The notes beneath the pieces are model-generated. The model made no database searches. It was not told the DNA's origin and saw only the letters and a program-made list of their open reading frames with translations. This document shows, in pieces, positions 23,571-34,480 of a DNA stretch of 64,000 nucleotides (the stretch's first letter is position 1; each line of letters begins with the position of its first letter). The DNA lies in assembly GCF_027409185.1 (NCBI RefSeq), contig NC_084464.1:46103095-46167094 (forward strand). The letters are read 5' to 3'. A program made the position numbers and the translations under genes. This DNA comes from Cynocephalus volans (lineage: Eukaryota > Chordata > Mammalia > Dermoptera > Cynocephalidae).

Positions 23571-23606
23571 TTAAGACTGGCCGAAGGGGTAAGGCCCGTG
23601 GAGCCC
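23571..23606 (-). CDS. Terminal coding exon, 11 residues plus stop
   Basis: On the minus strand a strong pyrimidine tract (tgtcttcactctcttccag) is followed by an open segment GLHGPYPFGQS and TAA at 23573-23571. It is too short to be noticed as an open frame. I call it because the acceptor is near-consensus, the phase (0) fits the donor at 39974, and long repeat-free sequence follows. Read after the 39974-40302 exon, the C terminus would run ...VVTYSK-GLHGPYPFGQS. I do not recognise the protein. An alternative is that the same acceptor starts a noncoding or frame-shifted exon: the +1 frame stays open for about 70 more codons toward 23395, but that frame is Lys/Arg/Ser-rich with no similarity I know. 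Confidence 0.55.
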   Translation of the reverse strand, partial: GLHGPYPFGQS

Positions 23607-24072
23607 CTGGAAGAGAGTGAAGACAGTCAGTGATGGCAGACACAGTAGTGCAACTTGACAACCAAACCAAGTACAAGAATCTATGGATCCTAGTGAGCCA
23701 AAGAAAGCCCAAATGTACAGGCAAGGCCTGAGGGCTGTCCTTGCCATACAAAACCTTAGCAGGCCAAAGATCAGTATATTTCAAGCTGCTAAGTTTCCCA
23801 CTGAATCATATCAGCCAAAGAAAAGGGAGGCTGGAGAGACAGTCCCCACAGGTACATCAGTCGGTGCCAACCTTCCTCCACCCAGGTCACAAAGCTTTCC
23901 TATTTCCCTATTGACAGCACTATCTCAACCTCTCTGCTAAAGCTTCTCACATACCACTTTCTGTGCCTTAACTACATATATAGCTACTGCTGGCTAAGAC
24001 ATTTGTATCAACAAAAAACACTGCAGCAGAAACAGCAACTATCTACTCAGCACCTAGGTACAAGACATGGTA

Positions 24073-24282
24073 CAGAAGTCCCCCTTACCCATGAGGGATA
24101 CATTCCAAGACCCCCAGTAGATGCCTGAAACCACGGATAGTACCTAACCTTATATATACTATGTTTTTTCCTATGATAAAGACAAATTTATCAACTAGGC
24201 ACAGTAAGATATTAACAATAATAACTAATAATAAAATACAACAATTATAAGAATATACTATAATAAAAGTTAAGTGAATGTG

Positions 24283-24319
<37 letters not shown>

Positions 24320-24422
24320 TCTCTCTCTCTCTCTCTCTCTAAATATCTTAATATTTTCTGACCACAGTTGACTCCAGGTAGCTGAAACTGCGGAAAGTGA
24401 AACCGCAGATAAGGGGGGACTA
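24073..24422 (+). mobile_element. MER8 (Tigger-type MITE) with microsatellite
   Basis: The left end has agtcccccttacccatgag, tccaagacccccagtagatg and cctgaaaccacggatagtac. The right end has gctgaaactgcggaaagtga and ataaggggggactac. The ends form inverted repeats, with TA on both flanks. The middle is AT-rich and deleted relative to the MER8 I know. It encodes no transposase. Confidence 0.88.
24285..24340. repeat. (GT)17(CT)11 compound microsatellite
   Basis: An uninterrupted GT run switches to CT inside the MER8 copy. Normal MER8 has a short CT tract at this place, from which the array probably grew. Confidence 0.95.
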
Positions 24423-24454
24423 CCCTACGAGAAGCTTGTCGTACGTTGTCTTAA

Positions 24455-24610
24455 ATTCTCATTTCTGCCTTAAAAGCCAAATGAGTATTAACATACACAT
24501 TTGAGAGGTGGCCATTTTACTGCAGAAACTGAGAGACTTATTTAAGGTCATGTGGTTAGTAAGAGGCAGAGCCTCTGACAGACTGTGGTGTTCATCGTTC
24601 TCCCTACATT
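24455..24610 (+). repeat. MIR
   Basis: gccattttactgcagaaact, gagagacttatttaaggtca and gtggttagtaagaggcagag appear in MIR order. Confidence 0.75.
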
Positions 24611-24619
24611 GCCTCTTCC

Positions 24620-25374
24620 TTGCCACATGATAAGGTTTATCCCAAATTCCAAAAGGCACTTTCTGTGCTGCTTGGCTGTGTGGAAAAGGCTTCAGTCTTG
24701 CTTTTCCCTTATGTTAAGAATGAGACACCAAGATATGCCAACACCAAAAGCAGCTGTATGAACACGCTGGAGGATGACATATGCCTACCTCTGCCTTCCC
24801 CTCTTCCTCCCTGCTGTGCTCCTGGGGTTAAGACCCAGTCAATGCCAAGACCTGGAAGGGCTGTCTAGAGGTGGTTAGCCAGAGATGCACACCCACCCCC
24901 CACTCCCCAGTTTCCACTGCAGTGGGATGCAGGATGTGCAGAACTGGGAGAAGGAGACTTGAGCCCAGCTGAGCTTCTGAGCCCAACTCTGCACCAGTTC
25001 ACTAAAAGTGACCATGGGTGAGGTCCCTTCCCCTCACAGGACCTCAGGTTCCTCTTTAAATCCTTCCAGATTTAAGGTTCTAGGAGTTAACACAAAGTGC
25101 CTGGCTTGGCAAGCTGAAAAAATAGTATTCTAGGGAAAAATGCCTTTTAGTCATGCTTAGGCCATAGGTCAAAGCTGCCAAGAAAAGGGAACATGAAATT
25201 AAAGTTTCCACAGTTTTTTCAGTAGAAAACACTGAAATTGCTATTGCTTCCCTCCTGCCCCCTTACTCCCCCCACCCCTCCATAAAGCCCCAAAAGACCA
25301 GAAGTATGTCTCTAGCTGCTTTGGTATCACTGAACAAAAAAGCATGAGGAGGTGAATTTGGTGCTGGGCAGGTC
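24620..25374. other. Intronic unique DNA
   Basis: No repeat or exon is supported. Confidence 0.4.
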
Positions 25375-25498
25375 AAAAGTGATGGAGCACCAACTATGTG
25401 CCAGATGCTGCAGTAGCACTTCACATATTCTCTTGTATATATCCTCAGAGATTCACTGAGACAAGTATGATCTCCACGCTCAGAGAGGTGAGGTAACC
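25375..25498 (+). repeat. MIR truncated by CYN insertion
   Basis: gagcaccaactatgtgccag, atgctgcagtagcacttcac and cacgctcagagaggtgaggt stop at the poly-T of the next element. Confidence 0.8.
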
Positions 25499-25499
25499 T

Positions 25500-25675
25500 T
25501 TTTTTTTTTTTTTTTTTTTAACAGATGACCGGTAAGGGGATCTTAACCCTTGACTTGGTGTTGTCAGCACCGCGCTCCCCCAAGTGAGCAACCGGCCATC
25601 CCTATATGGGATCCGAACCCATGGCCTTGGTGTTATCAGCACCGCACTCTCCCGAGTGAGCCACGGGCCGGCCCA
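25500..25675 (-). mobile_element. Dimeric CYN SINE
   Basis: Poly-T at the left, then agatgaccggtaaggggatc, both tRNA-like halves and terminal cgggccggccc. The right half has an insertion (gctcccccaagtgagc). The target duplication is not clear. Confidence 0.9.
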
Positions 25676-26497
25676 AAGCTGGTGTTTAAAATGCTAAAGT
25701 GTCACAAGCTTTCAGCAGGCAAGCTAAGGCTGCAACCATTTCAACAGCCATAGCACCCACCTGCTCAACCAAGTGTGGCCTGGGGATGCAAAGAGCTCTC
25801 AGATTCCATTTTGTGGGGCCTGGTAAGAGGGTCACATACAACAAGGGTAGAAAGAAGTAAAGCAGCTTAAAACAAGCTGTTCTGACTCAGTACTTTCCAA
25901 CAACATTCATTCATCCAGAACGACCCAAGTAAAGCAACAGAAGCTTAGATTCCCTTAAGATTTAGAACCAATACAATGCTCAAAGGCTCTGAGCAAGAAA
26001 AAAGCAAACAGAAAAAAACCAAAAACCCCGCCCCTACCTCCAAAATTTGAAAAACAAACAGCATTTGTTTTCTATGAAATATCTTTCCCCTTACTCTAAA
26101 ATTAACTACTTTCTAGTCCAAAGCTCCACATACCTCACGTGGGCCTTAACAAGTACTGGCCTTGTGACTTGCCTGGAATACTTGGAGATGAGAGTACATG
26201 ACTTTGTCAAAGAACTGTTGGGCATGCCTTTTTAACAGATATATAAAACAGGTTCTATGCAACTGGTAGAGGGAGGAATAAAGATGTGCATTTTCAAATT
26301 TCTACTTGAGTGCCCCAGATGCCATTCAGTGTGGCATTTAACTACGTTAGATTATGGTTATCATTGATCCTCTATTTACTGACTGAAGTTCTACGCCTTT
26401 TGGGAAGAAAAATGCGACCTAATATCCTTTCACCCAGAGAATGGCATTATTGTTGTTGATGTTTAACTGGTATAGAAAGGTGACTTGAGGAACAAGC

Positions 26498-26836
26498 TTT
26501 ATTTTCCTTCCCCCCAAATTAACTACCATCACATCAAGGAAGGGAGAGGGGGCCAACTCTATTTCAAAACCACTTTATGATCCAGACTCACTGCATGCAG
26601 GATCATAGGTGTTACAAGTGGATCCCAGAACACAGGCAACACAACACCAATTGTAGAAGAACAGAGATCCCAAGAGCAGCTTGTCCAGGTTGTCCTGTGG
26701 CAGGAGGCCAAGTGGGAAGTGCATTTCCTGACAGTGGGATGGAGGTACATTCAAAATGGTAGGTCCATCCACATTTCATGTTGCACTGGAGCTCCAATTC
26801 CCAGTGTAACAGGTTCTGGTGGCCAACCACAGCCTA
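26498..26836 (-). other. Candidate alternative terminal exon or retrocopy 3' end
   Basis: On the minus strand, ctaaaccctacttttag is an acceptor-like sequence at 26837, followed by an open frame in phase 0 to a stop near 26612. A segment ends in ggaaaATAAAgcttg (26503-26498), a canonical polyadenylation signal. The ~74-residue frame (VVGHQNLLHW..., Cys/Leu-rich end) is not recognised, and two other frames are also open for about 60 codons. It could be intronic polyadenylation of the host gene, an old processed pseudogene, or chance. Confidence 0.25.
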
Positions 26837-27964
26837 AAAGTAGGGTTTAGCAATACAGATAACGTTCACTCTCTTCTGGGGTCTAGCAACTCTTCAACTT
26901 TTATCTGTAGTGAAAAGTACACGCCAAATATTTTAACTAACCTGACATATCTCCTGTAAGTTGTGCCACTACTAATAAGGAAAACAGATTAAGGGACAGA
27001 TGCATCAGATGTCCTGAATTCAGCTCTGACTCGAGCAAAAATTGAGGGCATGGGCATAATTACAAAACCAGTGAGTTTGATGTAGACCACCCTCCCCTAT
27101 GAGGAATCATGTCCTTTCACATACAGATTAGCAGCAAGACTGATTTATGCATGTTAATAGAGGGAACAAATACTCAAACCCAGAAAAGGACTTCTGTATC
27201 CGACTCCTGGTCTAAAAGGCCTGTTCCCCAGGGCCTACCAAACTTGCATAGAAATGAGTTTTCGTGGGCAACATGAGTTGGAGCAGCCTCCTATCTGCTA
27301 GGGGGTAAGAAACTATCTAGGTCCATAGGTGTTGCCTCAGCCTTCCTTAAGCTTTTCACGAAACAGCTGTCATAGCTGTGAGCACTGGGACCTAAGTACA
27401 ACTTGGCTAGAGAGCAGGCAAGCCCTCTTAAGGCACACAAGCTCCATACTCACCAGCTAAGACTGAGATGCCTCCCTGCTCACCAGTGTGGGGGAAGAGA
27501 CCTTTGCGTCAAGCCATCTGAATGAGTACAGTAGCTGGGCCAGGTCCTGAACTGCATTTCCACAACAACTATAGCAAGCCATAATTTAGCTAGTTTTCTA
27601 TAATATTTTTTAAAGAGAACGTTTATAGACATAAAAGATAAGCTTAGTCCCATCCATCACAATCTCCTGAAAGGACAATTTAAGATCTGGAATGTGTGAC
27701 CTTGTCCTCAAAGCAAACCTAAAACTAACAACTATTGCTCTGATTTGTTTTGCACAATAGTTTATCGTTGCTCGCTCCTAGCCAGTGATTTTGTTATCAC
27801 TGATCTTATGTACAGATACACCTGCATATGTTAGAGTTCTTCCTAAAATTAAACAGAAGTCAAAATAATTTTCCAAAAAGGAGTTTTAAAAAATTGTCAC
27901 TGAGAGAAAACATTAACTGTATGTGAAAGTACTAAAAAACCAATTCTGTTTCAGCTAAAACAAT

Positions 27965-28161
27965 TTTTTAAAGTTTATTCACAGGGCCAGCCCGTGGCTC
28001 ACTTGGGAGAGTGTGGTGCTGATAACACCAAGGCCATGGGTTCGGATCCCTATATAGGGATGGCCAGTTAGCTCACTTGGGAGAGCGTGGTGCTGACAAC
28101 ACCAAGTCAAGGGTTAAGATCCCCTTACCAGTCATCTTTTTTTTTTAAAGTTTATTCACAG
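27965..28161 (+). mobile_element. Dimeric CYN SINE with target duplication
   Basis: The element runs 27985-28140. ggccagcccgtggctcactt opens it, followed by left box B ggttcggatcc and right half gttaagatccccttaccagtc plus tail. TTTAAAGTTTATTCACAG flanks both sides. Confidence 0.93.
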
Positions 28162-29253
28162 TTTTCAACAGTAGGCAGTACCATGCTATCAGGAGAGCAG
28201 GCTGCCCATGTATGAGGGTGGAACCTGACAACTATTTGTGCCTTGCACACAGTAGACTCAAGTATCAGTAAAATGAATGAAAGAACTGTGAAATACACTG
28301 CACTGGTGAGCCAGCTCTCCATTTTTTAACTTTCCAGGAAAAAAAAAAGGCTGAAAGTCCGAATTAAACAAGGATATCTCACTGAGAGCATTTTGGATTA
28401 CTCTTTCTCTATATGAAAGCTTGTTCTTTAGATAAACCACCACAACACGGAAAGTTTCACATACCTGTCTTTATTTTGCATTTATTTGTGATTTGATTTA
28501 AATAAATAAAAAGGTTCACACAGGCTCATAAAAAGACAGGAGCGTTTGTTGTATGGCTGCGGAAATAACATGCTCTCCTGGTGTATACTGATGGCAGCAT
28601 CAGATAACACCACAAGGGCCCTCCTCCTCCTCAATTTCCTGGGCCAGTCCCGGTCAGTGTTTCGCCCTCCTAGTGCTCCTTTTGTATCACTTATGTACAC
28701 TGAATGCAAACACAGAAGAATACAGGGTTTAGTACTAAGTTGTGTCCTGATCCTGTTCTGCAAACATGGCATGATGAGGCCCTGCTCACAGGCCTGCCCT
28801 GGCTGGCAAGGGCCAGGAACTGACTAGGCCCTGATCAAACCCACCAGACTCTGATTAACTAGAAATGAAATTAAGTCTGTACTGGTTTAACGGGTAGAGC
28901 AATGAACACTCTCTTAGGAATACTCAAACCAGGGCCCTTTCCTTGGTGACTGCAGCCTGCTCAGAGAGGTTTGCTGGTGTTATAGTAGGGCCACTTCACC
29001 ATGAGGGGACTTTTACAGATGATTTAACACCGCTGTTCAAGACACTTTCATGTGACAGTCCCCCCAAATTCAAAGACATATTTGATGCACTGGCCAGGAC
29101 AAGTGTGAGAACCAGCCAAAGAATAGGAAAAAAACCTACTTGAATGCATGAGAGTTGATAACAGGGAAATCTCAGTTCACAGCCTTCGGGTTGTACCAAA
29201 ACTGCTTAGAAGTTTAACTCAGTTGTAAGGCTGCTAAATATTTTTTTTTAAGT

Positions 29254-29259
29254 TCTGTA

Positions 29260-29291
<32 letters not shown>

Positions 29292-29459
29292 AGATGACCG
29301 GTAAGGGGATCTTAACCCTTGACTTGGTGTTGTCAGCACCACGCTCAGCCAGTGAGCAAACCGGCCATCCGTATATGGGATCCGAACCCGGGGCCTTGGT
29401 GTTATCAGCACCGCACTCTCCCGAGTGAGCCACGGGCCGGCCCTGTAAAATCATTTTTT
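29254..29459 (-). mobile_element. Dimeric CYN SINE with target duplication
   Basis: The element runs 29271-29442, with poly-T at the left and cgggccggccc at the right. CTGTAAAATCATTTTT flanks it at 29254 and 29443. Confidence 0.93.
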
Positions 29460-30110
29460 ATACTTACCTCTGTAACACAGTTTTTCTGTTGCTCTTAACT
29501 AACTTCTACAGTCCTGCTGGGGAACTTCTTGTCTATCCATTCATCTTCCCTCTACCCACCCACACAATGCTTCAAAATCCATCCCACCATCCTTCCTCTC
29601 TCTATCATCCATACTTCAAATCTCCCTCCATTATCCATCCTCCCATCCATCCAAAGCTCCTATGGCCAAAGGCAACTCCCACAGTCTTCATTTACCCCCT
29701 TACAAATCAAGAAAATCACCATGAAGAACAGAACTCAAACATAATCGTGAATAAAAACACATTATTTAAAGTTCTACAAGGAGATGGAGGATCCTAGCTG
29801 AGTTCAACTTCCCCTTTCAGTAAAGACCTCAGAAAAAGCTAATTTGCTATTTGGAACTCTAGCTCCAAAGATCTCATGTGTGCTAGAATCCAAGTGGGAC
29901 ACTGGCAGACAGAGAGATCTCTCACGGCTATCTTCTAGGGTAAAGGAGATTTCTGAAAAAGGGAGAAAGAGCTGATAAGAGTTTCACTGGTGAGGACACC
30001 CAAGAGAAGCTTATCCATGTTTCTAGCCACTACACTATGGGTGTTCTGCTAAGACACAGGATATGGCTGCTAGTCCCACTTCCTCTCAGAATTTCCATTC
30101 AAGCTCCTGG
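29460..30110. other. Intronic DNA with CATC-rich stretch
   Basis: A degenerate (CCATC/TCATCC)n tract lies at about 29537-29655. No exon is supported. Confidence 0.5.
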
Positions 30111-30229
30111 AACCTTCTGTCAACTACTCTTTCCTCACAAGCCATCATCACCCCCATCTCTCTCATATTAATTCACATGCATCACCCCCCCCACCCCAGA
30201 ACAGCTGGCTGATTGAGGGAAGAGAATAA

Positions 30230-30745
30230 GTTCTCTCTCTTCTCCTTGCTCCCATTAAGCCATACTTGGTTTCATCTTGTCACTCCCCCACTCAAAAGTA
30301 CTGCTGGCACTCTGTTTCCTTTCACAAGAAATGTGAACTCCTCTTTGCTTGGCTTTCAAAGGTCTTCCTCTGAAATTCGCCCTACCTTCTTTAAGCACAC
30401 CTCACTGGCATAGCTAGGTTAGTCAGTGTCCTGTGAAAACATCGTGCCTGTGGTTGCCTCTGGGCCTTCCCACATGTGGTCCTCTTCCCTCCAATTCAGT
30501 TAGAATCCATCATCCATCAAGGTATCACTTTCCTGATTACTCCAAACCTTACTGCTTTCTCCTTCTTCCAGATTCCTATGAGCACTTAAAAGGCAACTGG
30601 AGCTCAACACACTCCATCTTTACTGGCTCTCATCCTTTCCACAGGGCTAGTCACACCTATGTAATCAGATAGTGAATTCTTTGAAGACAGGGATTAGCAC
30701 AGGCTGAGCACGTAGGAGGCCTCACTAATTGCCTGAATAATATCA
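30230..30745 (+). repeat. Old LINE (L2/CR1-type) fragment
   Basis: ttgctcccattaagccatac, cttggctttcaaaggtcttc, ccaattcagttagaatccatc, aaggtatcactttcctgatt, gaattctttgaagacaggga and a final gcacaggctgagcacgtagg follow the L2-type 3' layout. Its tail was the landing site of the next CYN. Confidence 0.6.
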
Positions 30746-30747
30746 AA

Positions 30748-30944
30748 GCTACCTCTGTGGGGCTGTCCTGTGGCTCACTCGCGAGACTGTGGTGCTGATA
30801 ACACCAAGGCCATGGGTTCAGATTCCACATAGGGATGGCTGGTTAGCTCACTGGGTGAGTATGGTGCTGACAACACCAAGTCAAGAGTTAAGATCCCCTT
30901 ACCGGTCATCTTTTTTTTTTTTTAAAAAAAAGGCTACCTCTGTG
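30748..30944 (+). mobile_element. Dimeric CYN SINE with target duplication
   Basis: The body is 30760-30932. GCTACCTCTGTG occurs at 30748 and again at 30933. Both tRNA-like halves are complete, and the tail is TTT...AAAAAAAA after cggtcatct. Confidence 0.93.
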
Positions 30945-31045
30945 TAAAGCAAACAGTTTTAGCTGGCCCTTTGGCAGTGAAATCACAGCAAAAAGTTGAA
31001 GACCCTCAAGCCTTTGCAGGAGAAAGTCCACAGCTTTGGAAAGGG

Positions 31046-31146
31046 TTTATTTATTTACTTATGCAGCTGGCTGGTATCGGGATCTGAACCCTTGACCCTG
31101 GTGTTATCAGCACCATGCTCTAACCAACTAGGCTAACCAGTCAGCC
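31046..31146 (-). mobile_element. CYN monomer, reverse
   Basis: A T-rich tail region is followed by gcagctggctggtatcggga, tctgaacccttgaccctggt and ctaaccaactaggctaacca. This is the older monomer type with box B gggttcagatccc. Confidence 0.85.
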
Positions 31147-31439
31147 AAGTTTCACTTTAAATTGAGCTCTAAGGAAACCGACATCTTTCCTCTGAGGTAT
31201 AACAGCTCTTAATCTTACATTTTGTTCTGGTCCTGCTAGAATACAGTAACAGCAGACTTAGCTGAGAACAAGTACTTTGAAACCTGAGCCATCTACCCCA
31301 GGAGACAAATTCTCACATTTTTGAATTACACTTTATCTACTTGTACCTGTAATTTCACTAGTCCTACTCTGACAACAGAAATTAAAATGCTGAATTCAAA
31401 GTACAGGGAAGAGAATGAATCTTTACAACCAAAATAAAA

Positions 31440-31629
31440 TATGCCAGCAATTAGGGCCGGCCCATGGCTTACTCGGGAGAGTGTGGTTCTGATAACACCA
31501 AGGCCACGGGTTCGGATCCCATATAGGGATGGCCGGTTGGCTCACTGGGTGAGCAGGGTGCTGACAACACCAAGTCAAGGGTTAAGATCCCCTTACCGGT
31601 CATCTTTTAAAAAAAAAAATGCCAGCAAT
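31440..31629 (+). mobile_element. Dimeric CYN SINE with target duplication
   Basis: The body is 31453-31618. ATGCCAGCAAT flanks it on both sides. The sequence is close to the family consensus, so it is young. Confidence 0.93.
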
Positions 31630-32440
31630 CTTGAGAACACTAGCTCTGTTTTATCTACAAGACTGCCCAGCATCAGAACAGTCTAAAACAATGCTCAGAG
31701 CTCCAAAGCAAATAAAATGGAGCTGGACAGCTTTGAAGCTGTTGAGGTACAAAAGGGAGAGTTCTTGGAGATACTTTTTAGTCTCAGTCAGAAAGTAATG
31801 TTACAAACAACAAAAGAAATTTTCTAAGGCCCATAGTGTTTGCTTAATTTATTTTTAAAACGTACACATGACCCATGCCAATGCAAACACCAGCAAGGCT
31901 GGGAGGACGTTATTGGCTCTTCTGAGTTTTCAGAAGAGAGTCATCAAAACATCACTAAACCCAGAGTCTCCTGGCAAGCCCCTTGTGGTACAAAATGTGC
32001 TAATCTGCCAGCGAACTTGGGCAGGTCCCTCAGTTGCTCTGTGTTGCTTCCTCCTTGGACACAAATTCTATTGCAGCTCCTGCAGATGAACGACAGGGTC
32101 TCTAAAACCTGACACTAAGCGTATAAACCACCTACAGAGAACAGCCAACGAACTTCACTTGCCAGCAAAGCTCATCACAGTGTGGTCTAGAACAACAGAC
32201 TCAAACTGAGTCCCTGGGTTCCAGCCCATGACCCAGCCTCAATTTGCTGTGTAAATGTGAACAAGTTACTTACAACTTCTGTATTATTTTGTCAAATGAA
32301 GATTATAACTACAAAAGTCACAAGAGTATTGTGAATTAATAAATAAATGCAGTAAAGGGGCTTTGGATCGTATAAAGTGGTTTATATACTTAATTCTAAC
32401 AATATTAAGCTCAGTCCTTTGACCTCTTCTCTATCTATAT
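31630..32440. other. Intronic DNA
   Basis: A short MIR-like piece is possible at about 32250-32330. Nothing else is recognised. Confidence 0.35.
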
Positions 32441-32683
32441 CAGTGGTTTCCAAGTGAGGGAATTTTGCCCTCCCACCCCCAGGGACATTTGGCAATGTCT
32501 TGAGACAGTTTTGGTTGTTACACTGCAGGGAGAGAGGGTGGTACTACTGCTATCTAGTGGGTAAAGGCCAGGAATGCTGTTAAACATCATACAAGACATG
32601 CATAAAACACACATACCCCTGACCTGACTCATCTGGTCCAAAATGTCAATCAATAGTCTTAGTCAGTCAGCTGAGAAACCCTG
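32441..32683 (+). mobile_element. MER20-type hAT-Charlie element
   Basis: cagtggtttccaagtgaggg, cagggacatttggcaatgtc, gagacagttttggttgttac, gctatctagtgggtaaagg, tgctgttaaacatcatacaa, tccaaaatgtcaatcaatag and gagaaaccctg are the full MER20-like order with hAT-style ends. The MER20 rather than MER5 name is from memory. Confidence 0.85.
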
Positions 32684-32699
32684 CTCTACACTTATCATT

Positions 32700-33430
32700 T
32701 AGAGGATCGCATCCAGTCTCATAGCATCAGATACCATCCATGCGACACACTTCCAAATTTATATCTCCACCTAGACTTCTCTCCTAAACTCTATATCCAA
32801 CGTGGATATGCGACAGCCCACTTGACACTTCCATTTGGATGTTTATAGAAATCTCCAGTGTATCCAGAATGGAACCCCTGATCTTTGCCCACACTTCTAC
32901 CACAGCCTTTCCCCTCTCCATTGATATCTCCAAGGATAGCAACTGCTCAGGCCAAAACTGTGGTGTCATCCTTTACTACCTCTTACATCCTCTTCCAACC
33001 TATTAGCAAAGTCAGTCAGCTCTAGCTACAAAAGAGATTCAGACTGGGACCACTTCTTCTACCTCTGCTGCAACCATCCTGGTCCAAACCACACACTGTC
33101 TTTGCCTGGATGACCACATTAACTTACCTATTGGTCCCATCCTTCTACCCTTACCCACTATTTGCCACACAAGAGCCAGTGATCCTTCTACAGCACTAAA
33201 TCAGATCACATCACCCCTGTGCTCAGAGCAAAGGCCCAAAGCTTTAAAAGGGCGCACAAAGCCCTGCATGATCTGGTTTCTATCCTCTGACTTCATCTCC
33301 TTCTACTCTCACTCTCGTCACTTTGCTCCAGGCACTGGCCTCCTTGCTATTCCTTGAATACAGCCAACTTCCACCTTGGGGCTTGTACTGGCTGTCCCCT
33401 GCCTAAAATATTCTTTCTCTAGACAGCCTT
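32700..33430 (+). repeat. L2
   Basis: acttctaccacagcctttcc, ctcaggccaaaactgtggtg, tctgctgcaaccatcctggt, tcagatcacatcacccctgt, cctgcatgatctggtttcta and ctgtcccctgcctaaaatat are in L2 order. It is about 700 bp and has no usable frame. Confidence 0.92.
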
Positions 33431-33565
33431 TGCAGAAACAAAATCCAACTTTAAAAGAACAGTAGGACAGCCCCTAAATATTTTCTAATTATAAAATACT
33501 CAGCATGTTCAAAGGGAGATTTTAAATTTGCTCCAGAAATGTCTTTTGGCCACAATCAAGGAATA

Positions 33566-33778
33566 TAGACAGGTTTTTGGGTTTTTTTGTTTGTTTGTTT
33601 GTTTTTTAAAAAGATGACCGGTAAGGGGATCTCAACCCTTTGCTTGGTGTTGTCAGCACGTGGGCTCAGCCAGTAAGCCAACTGGCCATCCCTATATAGG
33701 ATCCGAACCCATGGCCTTGGTGTTATCAGCACCACACTCTCCTGAGTGAGCCACGGGCCGGCCCTTAGACAGGTTTTT
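33566..33778 (-). mobile_element. Dimeric CYN SINE with target duplication
   Basis: The body is 33579-33765. TAGACAGGTTTTT flanks it at 33566 and 33766. The tail is a (TTTG)n-type run, not pure T. Confidence 0.92.
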
Positions 33779-34084
33779 TGTGGCTTCAAGAGGTATAGGT
33801 ATTGTTGTCACAAGAGCAAGTTAACAGAAATTTCAATGCCAACAAAAATCTAAACCCAAGTGACCACGGAGGTTTCTAGGGAATCTTTTCCCTTCCTGGA
33901 GACTAGAGAGAAAGTACTAGCTTGTAGGGAGAAGGGGTTAAGTAGTAGAGAAGTCACATAATGTTTGGTCAATAATTGCTTTGATCCTCATTTGAAATGT
34001 AGTTGTATACTACAGAAAGCCCACAGCTGTTAGCTCAGCCAATAAAAATGTATACTTGAACATTGTAATTGGGAAGTAATATAG

Positions 34085-34480
34085 CGCAATGTTAACAGAG
34101 CAGAGGAGGCTTAGGAGTCAAAAACAACTGCTTTGCTCATATCCTGGTCTTCCCACTTCCTAGCTCCATGACCTTGGGCAGGCAAATCATTGAACCTGCA
34201 TACCTCAAGTCTCAGTAACTGTAAAGGAAAGATAGTAACAGTACCTACATCATGGTACTAAAGTGTGGACTAAATGAAGTAATGCATATCAAACAATGAG
34301 CCTGCTGGGGAACAAAAACTGGGGTTACAAAGCAAGGAGGCAACTGGTGGTTTTTGTTATAAGCTTTGTAGAACTACTTGGCTCCTTAAACTATGTACAT
34401 CAATAATTTTAATAATAAAAATTAAATTCAAAAAGTCCTCAGCACAGTGCCTGGCACATAGTAAGTGCTCAATAAATGGC
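34085..34480 (-). repeat. MIR pair
   Basis: A reverse MIR lies at 34100-34300 (tcttcccacttcctagctcc, catgaccttgggcaggcaa). A MIR tail lies at 34438-34478 (cagtgcctggcacatagtaa, gtgctcaataaatgg). Confidence 0.8.

Noticed and set aside
23395-23606. Longer +1-frame C terminus (APRALPLRPVLNG...)
   Set aside because: It needs a different splice phase than the 39974 donor provides. The frame is basic, low-complexity and typical of UTR.
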